From: JAMCRM01 sp035561075
GTDB taxonomy: Bacteria; Acidobacteriota; Terriglobia; Bryobacterales; Bryobacteraceae
DNA length: 64,000 nucleotides
Assembly (NCBI GenBank): GCA_035561075.1
Contig: DATMYF010000109.1
Span: forward strand, 1 to 64,000
Direction of reading: 5' to 3'
Of the stretch, positions 8,923 through 17,566 are shown piece by piece; positions within the stretch are counted from its first letter, which is position 1; every line of letters begins with the position of its first letter. The translations under genes and the position numbers were made by a program. The notes under the pieces are model-generated. The model was not told where the DNA came from, did not search any database, and saw nothing but the letters and a program-made list of their open reading frames with translations.

Positions 8923-10409
8923 TCCTGCTCTGGTTCATCGTCATTTTGCTGGCCGGGGGCGTGGGGGCCTGGATCGCCGCGCGGTGGAGCGCCAACGCGG
9001 CGCGCTGGGTTGCACTGGCCGCCGTGTCGCTTGATTTCGTCCTGGCGATCCAGTTGTGGATAAGTTCGCTTGGGCAGTTCGATCTCTTCCGCCGCGCCGT
9101 CTGGATCCGCGAGCTGGACGTCCCCTGGGTCCCGCAGTTGGGCATCCACTTCCACCTCGCCATGGACGGCCTGAGCCTCCTCATGGTGGTCCTCACGATG
9201 TTTCTGGGAATCCTCTCGGTGCTAGCCTCCTGGCGCGAGATCACCGAGGGCGTGGGCTTCTTCCACTGGAACCTCATGTGGATCCTGGCCGGCATCACCA
9301 GTGTCTTCGTCGCCATCGACCTGTTCCTTTTCTACTTCGCATGGGAGTTGATGCTCATCCCCATGTACTTCCTGATCGCCATTTGGGGACACGGAAACCG
9401 CACCTATGCGGCGCTGAAATTCTTCCTCTTCACCCAGATCAGTGGCCTCCTGATGCTGGTCTCCATCCTGGCGCTTGCCTTCCTGCACCAGCGGGCTACC
9501 GGCGTTTTCAGCTTCCAATATGAAACCCTGCTGGGTACCGGAATCGCGCCCTCGACGGCGCTGTGGATCATGCTGGGCTTCTTCGTCGCCTTCGCGGTGA
9601 AGATGCCGGTTTTCCCGTTCCATCCGTGGTTGCCGGACGCCCACACCGAGGCCCCCACGGCAGGCAGCGTGATCCTGGCCGGCCTGATGCTGAAGACCGG
9701 TGCCTACGGCCTGATCCGCTTCGTCATGCCGCTGTTCCCGGATGCCGCCCGACAGTTCGCCCCGGTGGCCCTGGCGCTTGGTGTAGTGGGCATCCTTTAC
9801 GGCGCCCTCCTGGCTTTCGGCCAGACCGACCTCAAGCGACTGGTGGCGTACACCAGCGTGAGCCACCTCGGGTTCGTGCTGGTGGGGATCTTCTCCTGGA
9901 ATGAGCTGGCGCTTCAGGGCGCGGTGGTCACGATGATCGCCCACGGCGTCAGTACCGGCGGGCTCTTCGTCCTGGTGGGGGCCCTCCAGGAGCGCATCCA
10001 CACCCGCGAGATGGCCCGCATGGGAGGCCTCTGGGCCACCATTCCGCGCCTCTCGGGTGCGGCGATGGTGTTTGCGCTGGCCTCGCTCGGGTTGCCGGGG
10101 CTGGCCGATTTCGTGGGGGAGGTCCTGGTGCTGCTGGGCGCCTGGGAGAACCACCGCCTCGTCGCCGTGCTGGCCACGGTCGGGATCCTGGCGGCCACGC
10201 TCTACGCCCTGCGCTTCATCCAGCGCGCTTTCCACGGACCGAACATCCACCAGTGGCAACTCCCGGACCTGCACTTCAGGGAAGCCGCCGTGGTGGGGAG
10301 CATGATCGCGGTACTGCTCTGGCTGGGGCTTTATCCCCGCCCGGTGCTGGACACCTTCGCGCCCACTTCGGAACGCCTCCGCCAGACCAACATGTACGTC
10401 CGGAGATAA
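8919..10409 (+). CDS. nuoM: NADH-quinone oxidoreductase subunit M
   Basis: Second antiporter-like proton-pumping subunit, 496 residues and about 14 transmembrane helices. The helix-5 glutamate lies in FAWELMLIPMYF. The helix-7 lysine lies in FAVKMPVFPFHPWLPDAH, followed by the EAPTAGSVILAGLMLKTGAYG signature diagnostic of NuoM. Start overlaps the nuoL stop. nuoN follows after 6 bp. Confidence 0.97.
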   Translation: MILLWFIVILLAGGVGAWIAARWSANAARWVALAAVSLDFVLAIQLWISSLGQFDLFRRAVWIRELDVPWVPQLGIHFHLAMDGLSLLMVVLTMFLGILSVLASWREITEGVGFFHWNLMWILAGITSVFVAIDLFLFYFAWELMLIPMYFLIAIWGHGNRTYAALKFFLFTQISGLLMLVSILALAFLHQRATGVFSFQYETLLGTGIAPSTALWIMLGFFVAFAVKMPVFPFHPWLPDAHTEAPTAGSVILAGLMLKTGAYGLIRFVMPLFPDAARQFAPVALALGVVGILYGALLAFGQTDLKRLVAYTSVSHLGFVLVGIFSWNELALQGAVVTMIAHGVSTGGLFVLVGALQERIHTREMARMGGLWATIPRLSGAAMVFALASLGLPGLADFVGEVLVLLGAWENHRLVAVLATVGILAATLYALRFIQRAFHGPNIHQWQLPDLHFREAAVVGSMIAVLLWLGLYPRPVLDTFAPTSERLRQTNMYVRR

Positions 10410-10415
10410 AAACGC

Positions 10416-11843
10416 ATGACGGCTACGGATTTCAGCGCTATCCTGCCGATGATCCTCATCGCCGCCGCCTCCGTTGCGGTGATGCTCGCGGTGGCGGTGC
10501 GGCGCCATCACGCGGTTAGCGCCGCCATCACCCTGTTGGGGCTCGCCTTGGCCTTCGCCGCGCTCTGGCCGGCTTCCGCGGTGGTGCCGCGCCAGGTGAC
10601 CGCCCTGCTGCTGGTGGACCGCTTTGCGCTGTTCTTCACGGGGCTGGTGATCGCCGGCACCCTCGCGGTGGCGGTGCTCACGTGGTCTTACCTCTCGCGT
10701 CGACAGGGTGACCACGATGAGATGTACATCCTGCTGCTGGTTTCCGCACTCGGTGCGGTCGTGCTCACTTCCGCCAGCCATTTCGCTTCGTTTTTCCTGG
10801 GGCTGGAACTGCTGAGCGTGCCGCTCTACGTGATGATCGCTTACCTGCACGCGCGGAAGCAGTCGGTTGAGGCGGCGCTCAAGTATATGATCCTGGCAGG
10901 GGCGGCTTCGGCCTTCCTGCTCTTCGGTATGGCGCTGGTTTATGCCGAAATGGGCACCCTGGCGTTCGCGCACATTGCCGGACGGCTGGCCGGGTCTGCA
11001 CAGGGTGGCTCCCTGGTCCTGCTGCCCGCCCTGGCCCTCATCCTGGTGGGGATCGGGTTCAAACTGGCGGTGGTGCCGTTCCATATGTGGACGCCGGACG
11101 TGTACGAGGGCGCGCCCGCCCCGGTCACCGCTTTCATCGCCACGGTATCGAAATGCGCCGTGTTTGCCCTTATGCTCCGCCTTTTCGAGGGCACCGGGGC
11201 TGGCGAGTTACCTCAGGTCTCGGCGCTGTTCGACATCCTGGCGATCGCCTCGATGGTGGCCGGCAACGTCCTTGCGCTGCTCCAGAGAAACGTGAAGCGC
11301 CTGCTCGCCTATTCGTCGATCGCTCACCTGGGCTACATCCTGGTGGCTTTTCAGGTGGGTGGAGACTTTGGCATGAACGCGGTGGCGTTCTACTTCGTGG
11401 CGTACTTCGTGACGCTGCTGGGCGCATTCGGGATCGTGGGGGCGCTCGCCGGTCCAGGTCGCGATGCCGACCAGATCGACGACTATCGCGGCCTCTTCTG
11501 GCGCCGGCCCCTCATCGCCGGCGTCTTCACCGCCATGCTGCTCTCGCTGGCTGGCATTCCCCTCACGGCGGGCTTTCTCGCCAAGTTTTACGTGGTGGCG
11601 GCCGGCGCCTCCACTGCGCTCTGGCTTCTGATCCTCACCCTTGTGGTCACGAGCGGTGTCGGCGTCTACTACTACCTGCGGGTCATCGTGGCGCTATATG
11701 CGACCGAAACCGCCGCCGGTCCGATGCCCGCCGTTCCCACGGGAGCCGGCGTTGTCCTGGGTGTCCTCACCGCCGCATTGCTTTTTCTGGGAGTCTATCC
11801 GGGGCCCTTGCTGGACGTGATCCGGGCAACTGTTCGATTCTGA
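10416..11843 (+). CDS. nuoN: NADH-quinone oxidoreductase subunit N
   Basis: Third antiporter-like subunit, 475 residues and about 14 helices. It shows FFLGLELLSVPLYVM with the conserved glutamate, and GIGFKLAVVPFHMWTPDVYEGAP with the helix-7 lysine; the latter is characteristic of NuoN. It is the last gene of the nuo operon. The next gene converges, its stop only 8 bp away, leaving little room for a separate terminator. Confidence 0.97.
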   Translation: MTATDFSAILPMILIAAASVAVMLAVAVRRHHAVSAAITLLGLALAFAALWPASAVVPRQVTALLLVDRFALFFTGLVIAGTLAVAVLTWSYLSRRQGDHDEMYILLLVSALGAVVLTSASHFASFFLGLELLSVPLYVMIAYLHARKQSVEAALKYMILAGAASAFLLFGMALVYAEMGTLAFAHIAGRLAGSAQGGSLVLLPALALILVGIGFKLAVVPFHMWTPDVYEGAPAPVTAFIATVSKCAVFALMLRLFEGTGAGELPQVSALFDILAIASMVAGNVLALLQRNVKRLLAYSSIAHLGYILVAFQVGGDFGMNAVAFYFVAYFVTLLGAFGIVGALAGPGRDADQIDDYRGLFWRRPLIAGVFTAMLLSLAGIPLTAGFLAKFYVVAAGASTALWLLILTLVVTSGVGVYYYLRVIVALYATETAAGPMPAVPTGAGVVLGVLTAALLFLGVYPGPLLDVIRATVRF

Positions 11844-11851
11844 AGCGCGGC

Positions 11852-13051
11852 CTAATTCCGCTTGCCTTCCAGTTCGGCCTTGAGCGCCCGGTAGGCCCTC
11901 TCTTCGTAGTCCGTCTTCAGCCGTTCGAGGCCGCCGCTCTTGGCTTCGGCAGGTCGCGGGCCGTCCTTCTTCAGCGCACGTCCCAGGTAAGTGGTGGCTT
12001 CGGCGTCTTCTGGATTGCGTTCCAGTGCGGCGCGGAAGCTCTCCACCGCGGCGTCGAACTGTCCGGCCTTCCAGCGTGCGTATCCGATGTTGAAGTGGTA
12101 GTCGGGATCGGCGTCGTCGCCTTCCAGCGCCTTCCGGAAGCTCTCGATGGCCTCCCCCCGGGCTTGCCGTGCCTGCGCGGCCCCCAGGTTGTTCCACACC
12201 TCGTTAAGCGGTACGGAAGCGGCAACCGTCCGGAAGCACTGCTCGGCGCCGGCGAAATCGCCTCCGTAGTACTTCGACAATCCCAGATAGAATTGCGCCT
12301 CAAGATAGTGGGAATCGGAGCGCCGCACGCCTACGAGCCACCCCGCTGCGACCCGGTACTCCTTCTTCTTCCAGTAGATCTTGCCGAGCTGGTAGCGGGG
12401 CTGCGAGAAGCGTTCATCGAGCCGCGCGGCCTGAGTGAAAAACCGGTGCTGCTGTTCGGCGTTTGTGGCCAGCAGCCCACGAACGTAATTTTCCATGGCA
12501 TCCACCCGAACCGGGGGGCGCGCGCTCAGGAATTCCTGTTCGGAAGGAGAGGTGTGCGGAGCCAGGAATTGCAGGGTCTGCCATCCCAGGCGCGTCTCGA
12601 TGGCTCCCAAGTCTTCGAGTGCCCCGGATTCCACGTACTCCGGCCCGCGCCGCATCTGCCGCAGGTCCAGCAGCCGGGCATTGACGCGCAGCGATCCGCG
12701 GGAAGCTGCTGCCGGTCCGCCCGCGCCCCCCTCGGGCGGCGCCAGTTCGTAATACCCCCACACCACTTTTGAAGCGTCCAGCCCCTGCCCCGCTTTGATG
12801 ATGGTGGCCCGGGTCAGGATGGCGTTGGGCCGCACCGAGAGCCTCCGGAACACCTCCAGCCGATCCTCGCGGTCGATCGTCAGCAGCCCCTCGGAAGCCA
12901 GCGCCTCCCCCACGTTTTCGGCGATGCTTTCCCCAATCCAATCCAGGTTTGCGGATTCCGTCTGGTTGAAAAACGGCAGCACCAGGACCGTGTCGGCGCG
13001 CAGCAGAGAGGCGCACACGAACGCCAGCAATAACGGCAACATCCGCTTCAT
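11852..13051 (-). CDS. Exported TPR-repeat protein
   Basis: 399 residues with a cleavable-looking signal peptide (KRMLPLLLAFVCASLLRADT). The N-terminal half, from TVLVLPFFN to about residue 200, resembles periplasmic domains that sense or bind in acidobacterial TPR proteins. The second half (about 205-375) contains TPR units such as LGLSKYYGGDFAGAEQCF, WNNLGAAQARQARGEAIESF and YARWKAGQFDAAVESF. It is the last gene of a three-gene minus-strand run with spacers of 22 and 30 bp. A role in a periplasmic or outer-membrane assembly is a guess; no catalytic motif is visible. Confidence 0.8.
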   Translation of the reverse strand: MKRMLPLLLAFVCASLLRADTVLVLPFFNQTESANLDWIGESIAENVGEALASEGLLTIDREDRLEVFRRLSVRPNAILTRATIIKAGQGLDASKVVWGYYELAPPEGGAGGPAAASRGSLRVNARLLDLRQMRRGPEYVESGALEDLGAIETRLGWQTLQFLAPHTSPSEQEFLSARPPVRVDAMENYVRGLLATNAEQQHRFFTQAARLDERFSQPRYQLGKIYWKKKEYRVAAGWLVGVRRSDSHYLEAQFYLGLSKYYGGDFAGAEQCFRTVAASVPLNEVWNNLGAAQARQARGEAIESFRKALEGDDADPDYHFNIGYARWKAGQFDAAVESFRAALERNPEDAEATTYLGRALKKDGPRPAEAKSGGLERLKTDYEERAYRALKAELEGKRN

Positions 13052-13073
13052 GAATTCCCAGTGTAACAGGGCG

Positions 13074-13742
13074 TCAAAAGCCCCCAGTCTCAGGCTGTTC
13101 CTCGTGCGGGAGCGTTCGCCCCAGGCGCGGCAGCATGGCGGTTCGCAGCGCCCGGCACTGCCGATCTTCGAAGCGAAATTGCGGCGAGAGCAGATCCCGC
13201 GGCGTGTAGCGGGACTTCCCGACCCCTACCTTGGCGTGATCCATGGTCCTGGCCAGGACGTGGTACAGTTCGTGCGCCAGCACGCGCGCCATAGCCCGGC
13301 CCATCAGGGTCTCGCGATCCTTCTGTTCCGCCCGGGCGACCAGGGGTCCGATGAATCCGCGGATGCGGTCGCAATCCATCGCGGTGAACGGGAGCACATC
13401 CCCGTCGGTGGTGTGGGTCCACCCGAGGGCGCCGGTGCCGGTGCGCCCACCCGAGAGGTCCTCGATATCGCAGGATCCCTTGAATCCGGCCACTACCAGG
13501 GTGAACACCGGTTCTAAACTGCGCGGGGAGTCGACGGGGCGCCATTCAACATCAAGTCCGGCCGGTTCCATGATCTCCGCCAGTTCCCGCGCCATGGCGG
13601 CGACAGCAGAATCCGGGCAGGGCTGCTCGAACTGCGTGTAAATCGTAATGGGGGCCGCGGAGCCGCGGCGTTCCTCGATTTCCCCTTGTAAGGCAACGCT
13701 GGACAGCGCCGCGAGGAAAAGGGCGGCGGAAAAGTGGCGCAT
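13074..13742 (-). CDS. Exported HExxH putative metalloprotease
   Basis: 222 residues with a signal peptide (about 1-20). The motif HELYH at 157-161, inside MARVLAHELYHVLA, is a zincin active-site consensus, and H169 a short way on could be a third ligand. Two cysteines near 42 and 91 may form a disulphide. The rest matches no family I recognise. It lies between the Cys-rich membrane protein and the TPR protein on the same strand, so the three probably work together outside the cytoplasm. Protease activity is inferred only from the motif. Confidence 0.7.
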   Translation of the reverse strand: MRHFSAALFLAALSSVALQGEIEERRGSAAPITIYTQFEQPCPDSAVAAMARELAEIMEPAGLDVEWRPVDSPRSLEPVFTLVVAGFKGSCDIEDLSGGRTGTGALGWTHTTDGDVLPFTAMDCDRIRGFIGPLVARAEQKDRETLMGRAMARVLAHELYHVLARTMDHAKVGVGKSRYTPRDLLSPQFRFEDRQCRALRTAMLPRLGRTLPHEEQPETGGF

Positions 13743-13750
13743 TCAATTGG

Positions 13751-13771
13751 ACGCGGCTTCGGAAGCCGCGT
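13751..13771 (-). terminator. Hairpin between the Cys-rich and HExxH genes
   Basis: ACGCGGCTTC and GAAGCCGCGT flank a single G, giving a perfect stem with a very small loop. It starts 1 bp beyond the stop of the Cys-rich gene. No T-run follows on the minus strand, so it may be an RNA-stability or weak termination element. Confidence 0.4.
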
Positions 13772-13772
13772 A

Positions 13773-14306
13773 TCAGGCATTTCTGGAAGTGCGGTCTACC
13801 ACCAGCTCAGGATGCTGCCGGACGAACGTGTTGGTCACCAGGCACGTAAAGCAGACCGGCTGGTGGCTGGCCAGGGTCTCATCGATCCGCTCGGCGGGCA
13901 CTTGCGCCCAGTCGATGGTCACCCGTTCGGGTGTCATCAGGCCCGGCTTGCGCGTAGCCCAGTCAATCTCCCCAATGGGATTGCGGCAGAGGGTGCAGCT
14001 TTTGCCCTCGTACCATTTGGCCAGGATGTTGCGTACCAGGCAGGCCTCGCCCGCCTCGGCAATTTGAGCCAGACACTGCTGGCCGCAGTTCTGTTTCTCC
14101 GGCCAGCGCGTGCACGCGTTGAGCTTGAGATCACGCCCCAACGCCGCACGGCCCGCATCCACTTCCACCCCGGCCTTCTGGTGGTTTTCGGGACACGTTA
14201 CCACGCGTGGACCCTTCACCTGGAAATACGAACGAGCCATCCGCACCGCGAAGTACACCAGCGCGAGTGCGATGGCAGCCGCAACGAGCAGACCTGCTGA
14301 CGGCAT
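13773..14306 (-). CDS. Membrane-anchored Cys-rich protein
   Basis: 177 residues. An N-terminal transmembrane helix (about 5-22) anchors a soluble domain with nine cysteines: 38, 65, 74, 78, 89, 104, 107, 152 and 155. These include C-x3-C (74/78), C-x2-C (104/107) and C-x2-C (152/155), which looks like metal or redox sites. The ATG at 14306 was chosen over an upstream in-frame start because GGAAG lies about 8 nt before it and the hydrophobic anchor follows directly. Function unknown; first gene of the run with the HExxH and TPR genes. Confidence 0.65.
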   Translation of the reverse strand: MPSAGLLVAAAIALALVYFAVRMARSYFQVKGPRVVTCPENHQKAGVEVDAGRAALGRDLKLNACTRWPEKQNCGQQCLAQIAEAGEACLVRNILAKWYEGKSCTLCRNPIGEIDWATRKPGLMTPERVTIDWAQVPAERIDETLASHQPVCFTCLVTNTFVRQHPELVVDRTSRNA

Positions 14307-14478
14307 ACCGATACTTCCTTTGCTGCTCTGTATAGCACGACGCCGCCCAAATCTACTGCCCTCCATCTGCGCCACTTGCGCGCGGATCGCCGCCACCGTG
14401 GGTGCTATGACCCGCGCGCCATCGCGCCCCTGGGCGAAACTCCGCAACGAGGGCAGCCGCTTCTTCGTCGTATGGATT

Positions 14479-15045
14479 ATGACCAGGCGTCTGTTGCTCG
14501 CGCTGCCGCTGGCAGTTGCGGCGCCGCTCCGAAGCGCGCAGTCCGACTATGTCTCCGCCAAGAGAAAGCTCGAGCAGATCGAATCCGACCGCCTCAAGCC
14601 CGGCAGCCGCGTTGCTTTCACCCCCCAGGAGATCAGCGCTTACGCCCAATACGAGGGGCAGAAGGCCTACCCGGGTGGAGTCCGCAACACTTCCATTCAA
14701 CTCGGCTCCGGAGTGGCCACCGGCTCCGCCCTCATCGACTTTGGGAAGATCCGCCGTGCCCAGGGCCAGGCGCCCGGGTGGATGATGTCTCGTCTGCTCG
14801 ACGGTGAGCGGCCCGTGAACGTCACCGCCAGTCTGCGTTCCTCGGGCGGCTATGCCACGGTGGACGTACAGAGTGTGGATATCTCCGGGTTCACCATCGA
14901 AGGCGACGTGCTCGATTTCCTCATCCGCAATTACCTGCTGCCCAACTATCCCGACGCAAAGATTGGGGAGCCTTTCCAATTGCGTCACCACGTGGAAAGA
15001 ATCGAGGTGCGGCCATCTGTGGTGAACGTCTTCATCGGGCAATAG
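14479..15045 (+). CDS. Secreted protein of unknown function
   Basis: 188 residues. The signal peptide TRRLLLALPLAVAAPLRSAQ is followed by a short charged helix and a mixed alpha/beta domain with repeated aromatic-poor strands. There is no catalytic motif I recognise and no cysteine in the mature part. The ATG at 14479 begins exactly at the signal peptide; longer in-frame starts would overlap the neighbouring divergent promoter region. It is followed by the lytic transglycosylase gene 108 bp downstream and may be part of the same envelope unit. Confidence 0.7.
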   Translation: MTRRLLLALPLAVAAPLRSAQSDYVSAKRKLEQIESDRLKPGSRVAFTPQEISAYAQYEGQKAYPGGVRNTSIQLGSGVATGSALIDFGKIRRAQGQAPGWMMSRLLDGERPVNVTASLRSSGGYATVDVQSVDISGFTIEGDVLDFLIRNYLLPNYPDAKIGEPFQLRHHVERIEVRPSVVNVFIGQ

Positions 15046-15153
15046 CGGGGCGTCCACAAAATCCCGTTGTATCTCGAAAGATATGGGCCGTCGGGACCGG
15101 GATGGCGTTATGCTGTAAGGCAGAAGCTGTCTGAAGCACTATTCCAGGGTCAC

Positions 15154-16689
15154 ATGCGATATCGCGGACTTCTGCCGTTAGCGATGGGCGTCGCAATTCT
15201 CGGGCTCGGATGGGATGGCAGTCTGCGCCGGCCCGCTTATTTTGAGCCCTCCGAACGCCTGAGTGGCATCGGAGTGGATCGTGAGCAGCTTTCGGAACTC
15301 CTGCTTGCCGCGCGCGCCGAGGCGATGGTCGACTCCCAGACGTTCAGCATCATGCGGGAGCCCCAGGCGCTCGCCGGAGCCCAGCGCATCACCTCGCCTG
15401 GCCTCCAGGCCATCTTCGAGAAGGCAGCCGGGCGCAGCGGTTTGCCCGTCGCGCTGATCGAGGCCGTTGCGTACCTCGAAAGTTGGGGCGACCCGCACGC
15501 CGCCAGCCCTACCGGGCCGAAGGGCATCATGCAGATCACCCAGGGGACGGCTCGCAGCATGGGCTTGCGGATCGGCTACGCGACGCGTTACCGGGTTACG
15601 ACCCAGCGCGTGGCAGTCCGGACGAAGCGCAAAACCAGGTTTCGCACGGTCCGTAAACGGACGCCCTATTCCGTGCTGGTGCGCGACGACCGCCTCAATC
15701 CCGCCCTCGCGATTCCCGCCGCCGCCGCATACCTGGCCCGAATGGAGCAGCGCTTCGGCGGCCGCGATTGGGCCATCTTCGCGTATCACTGCGGAGAAGG
15801 CTGCGTTTCCGAGATGATGGCCCTTACCCGGCAGGCAAGCGGGGCAACCGACCCGCCCACCGTGGCGCAAATGTTCTTCCTCGGCAGCCCGTCCCGCAAT
15901 CGCGAACTCTATCGTGCCGTGCGGCGGCAAATGCAGCGCGATTACTCCCCCACCTACTGGTTCCGCGTCATGCGGGCGCAACAACTGCTCCAGATCTGGC
16001 GTGACGACCCAGCCGGATTCCGCGCCCTCGCCGAGGAGTACCGCGGCCAGTTCGGTAACGCGCTTCGCGCTCCTCACCGCCTGTCCGTCTGGCTCAAGGG
16101 CGGCGCCGTGGTCCACCACACCGTGCAGGACGGCGACGTGGGCGACCGCCTCGTCATCGCCCCTGACAACCCTGAATACCTCGGCTACACGCTGCGCGTT
16201 GAGTCCCCCGCGGCGGCTGTGCATACGGAAGCCTATCTCCGCGCGTCACCGGCCGCCCTCGGCGCCCTTGCCTATATTGCCTTCGAAACGCGCCGCATGC
16301 TGCAGTGTCTCGATCCGGGCGGGAAGTTTCGTCCGCTGGAAGTGGTTTCACTGGTAAAGCCCATCGAAGAGCACGACCGACTCGGCGGTGCCAAAGATCC
16401 CGAGTTCCTGGCTCACGCGACCGGCGAAGTGTTCGATATCGACGCCTCCCCCCTCTCCAGTACAGAGCGGGAGGCCCTCGACTTCGTGCTCGACGACTTG
16501 GGCTGGAACGGTTACCTGGGCTTCGTCCAGGAATCGCCCGGCAGCAACCGAATCCACATCGGCCCGTCACCCGCCAGTCGCGAGTTCTTTACGCGCGTCT
16601 TCGAGGAAGCTTCCGGCGGCTCCCAACCGCCCCTCTCCGCCACCGCGCCGGGCTCCCTTTCGCCCGCGAGTACCTCCCAGCGCGACTGA
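15154..16689 (+). CDS. Lytic transglycosylase with extra C-terminal domain
   Basis: 511 residues. The N-terminus (1-20) is a membrane anchor or signal. The SLT-type muramidase domain starts near 90. Catalytic Glu109 lies in AYLES, followed by GIMQITQ (124-130), and AYHCGEG (210-216) replaces the usual AYNAG. A strongly basic insert of about 40 residues (141-180) interrupts the domain. The C-terminal part has HATGEVFDID near 421-430 and a late His, resembling D,D-peptidase-like DUF5715/M15 folds. It would cleave peptidoglycan glycan strands in the periplasm. The ATG at 15154 is preferred to a TTG 29 codons earlier. Confidence 0.82.
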   Translation: MRYRGLLPLAMGVAILGLGWDGSLRRPAYFEPSERLSGIGVDREQLSELLLAARAEAMVDSQTFSIMREPQALAGAQRITSPGLQAIFEKAAGRSGLPVALIEAVAYLESWGDPHAASPTGPKGIMQITQGTARSMGLRIGYATRYRVTTQRVAVRTKRKTRFRTVRKRTPYSVLVRDDRLNPALAIPAAAAYLARMEQRFGGRDWAIFAYHCGEGCVSEMMALTRQASGATDPPTVAQMFFLGSPSRNRELYRAVRRQMQRDYSPTYWFRVMRAQQLLQIWRDDPAGFRALAEEYRGQFGNALRAPHRLSVWLKGGAVVHHTVQDGDVGDRLVIAPDNPEYLGYTLRVESPAAAVHTEAYLRASPAALGALAYIAFETRRMLQCLDPGGKFRPLEVVSLVKPIEEHDRLGGAKDPEFLAHATGEVFDIDASPLSSTEREALDFVLDDLGWNGYLGFVQESPGSNRIHIGPSPASREFFTRVFEEASGGSQPPLSATAPGSLSPASTSQRD

Positions 16690-16726
16690 CGTCCCAAGCT
16701 AGTTTTTTGTCAGCTAATTACATGCG

Positions 16727-16742
16727 GCAGATCGGGATCTGC
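16727..16742 (+). terminator. Perfect short palindrome after the transglycosylase gene
   Basis: GCAGATC-GG-GATCTGC, a 7-bp stem located 37 bp after the stop and followed by a second GC-rich inverted repeat. There is no T-run. Possible transcription end between two convergent genes. Confidence 0.3.
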
Positions 16743-16828
16743 CCGGGGTTCCCCCTGGGCCGGGAGGAGCTATCCGCAATCTGAAAGCGTCGAACCCACT
16801 TGGGCGCGGTTGTCCTGAGACTTCACAG

Positions 16829-17311
16829 CTAGCCCACCTTCCCAGCGATACCCTTCAACCGGGACTTAAGGCGCCGGAACTGATCCTTACTCATTCCGGC
16901 TGCATTCTCTGACTCCACATTGGTTTGGCCGTGAACGTAGAAGTTTATCAGCGCAGAACGCTGTTTCTCATTCAAGTCCATTAAGCATCGGGGGAGTGCG
17001 GCATGGGGTTTCTTGCGTCGCCGTTTCGCCCCTTGCGCAGCTTGCGTAGTGACGTGACGCGCCGCAATTGCCACAATGCGCGACGGCCACGCATCAACTG
17101 ATCGCCGTCTTGCTTCACGCAAGTCCAGGAGAATCGCTTTGGCGAGATCGTCGTCGTGCCTGTGTAGATGGTGATAGATGTAGGCCCGTATGCCTGGGAG
17201 TGAGACAAGACGATCAACATCGCCGGATGCGTCCGTACTGGCCGCAACCCCGTCCCTATCCCTCACCTTCGCGAACCGCGAGGCACTGGGTGAATCGGAA
17301 CTGAACATCAA
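16829..17311 (-). CDS. Sigma-70 region-4-like protein
   Basis: 160 residues. The C-terminal ~55 residues (DLNEKQRSALINFYVHGQ... MSKDQFRRLKSRLKGIAGKV) align by eye with region 4 of the ECF-like protein encoded at 17567-18205 and contain the helix-turn-helix. The N-terminal part has no clear region 2, so this may be a degenerate sigma factor or a regulator that uses only the -35-binding fold. Start is TTG at 17311 or ATG at 17308, behind AAGGA. It shares a 12-bp upstream motif with the neighbouring sigma gene. Confidence 0.6.
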   Translation of the reverse strand: MMFSSDSPSASRFAKVRDRDGVAASTDASGDVDRLVSLPGIRAYIYHHLHRHDDDLAKAILLDLREARRRSVDAWPSRIVAIAARHVTTQAAQGAKRRRKKPHAALPRCLMDLNEKQRSALINFYVHGQTNVESENAAGMSKDQFRRLKSRLKGIAGKVG

Positions 17312-17389
17312 CTGGGAAGTCCTTCACGCGCGCGCGGAGCCGCCTGAAATATCGGACCGAATTACAACGTAACTTCGGTAGAAGATGCG

Positions 17390-17401
17390 AAATGCATTCG
17401 C
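17390..17401 (-). promoter_or_regulatory. Shared upstream motif, copy 1
   Basis: GCGAATGCATTT on the minus strand, 79-90 bp before the region-4-like gene. The identical 12-mer is found at 18303-18314 before the ECF-like gene. In this copy it is extended into a near-palindrome around ATGCAT. A second shared octamer, GGCGGCTC, lies about 50 bp closer to the gene in both cases (17337-17344 and 18253-18260). Confidence 0.4.
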
Positions 17402-17566
17402 ATTTTATAAAGCAAGGCTCTCATACTCCCCGGAGGTACTGCAACCGCTCGATTCTCCACTAGTACTAGCGGTACTCTTCTTGGAAGCGGCCGGATTCCC
17501 CTTGCCCCAACCCCGTCCGGCACAGGGTCTGTCTTCCCACGGCGGCTGGCCGCAAGAGCAACCGGG

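Noticed and set aside
7042..11084. Two long minus-strand frames (about 497 and 620 codons) opposite nuoL-nuoN
   Set aside because: Antisense to clear transmembrane genes; the translations are hydrophilic, low-complexity and without motifs.
11087..12772. Plus-strand frame of 561 codons over nuoN's end and the TPR gene
   Set aside because: Crosses two convergent genes and shows no recognisable protein features.
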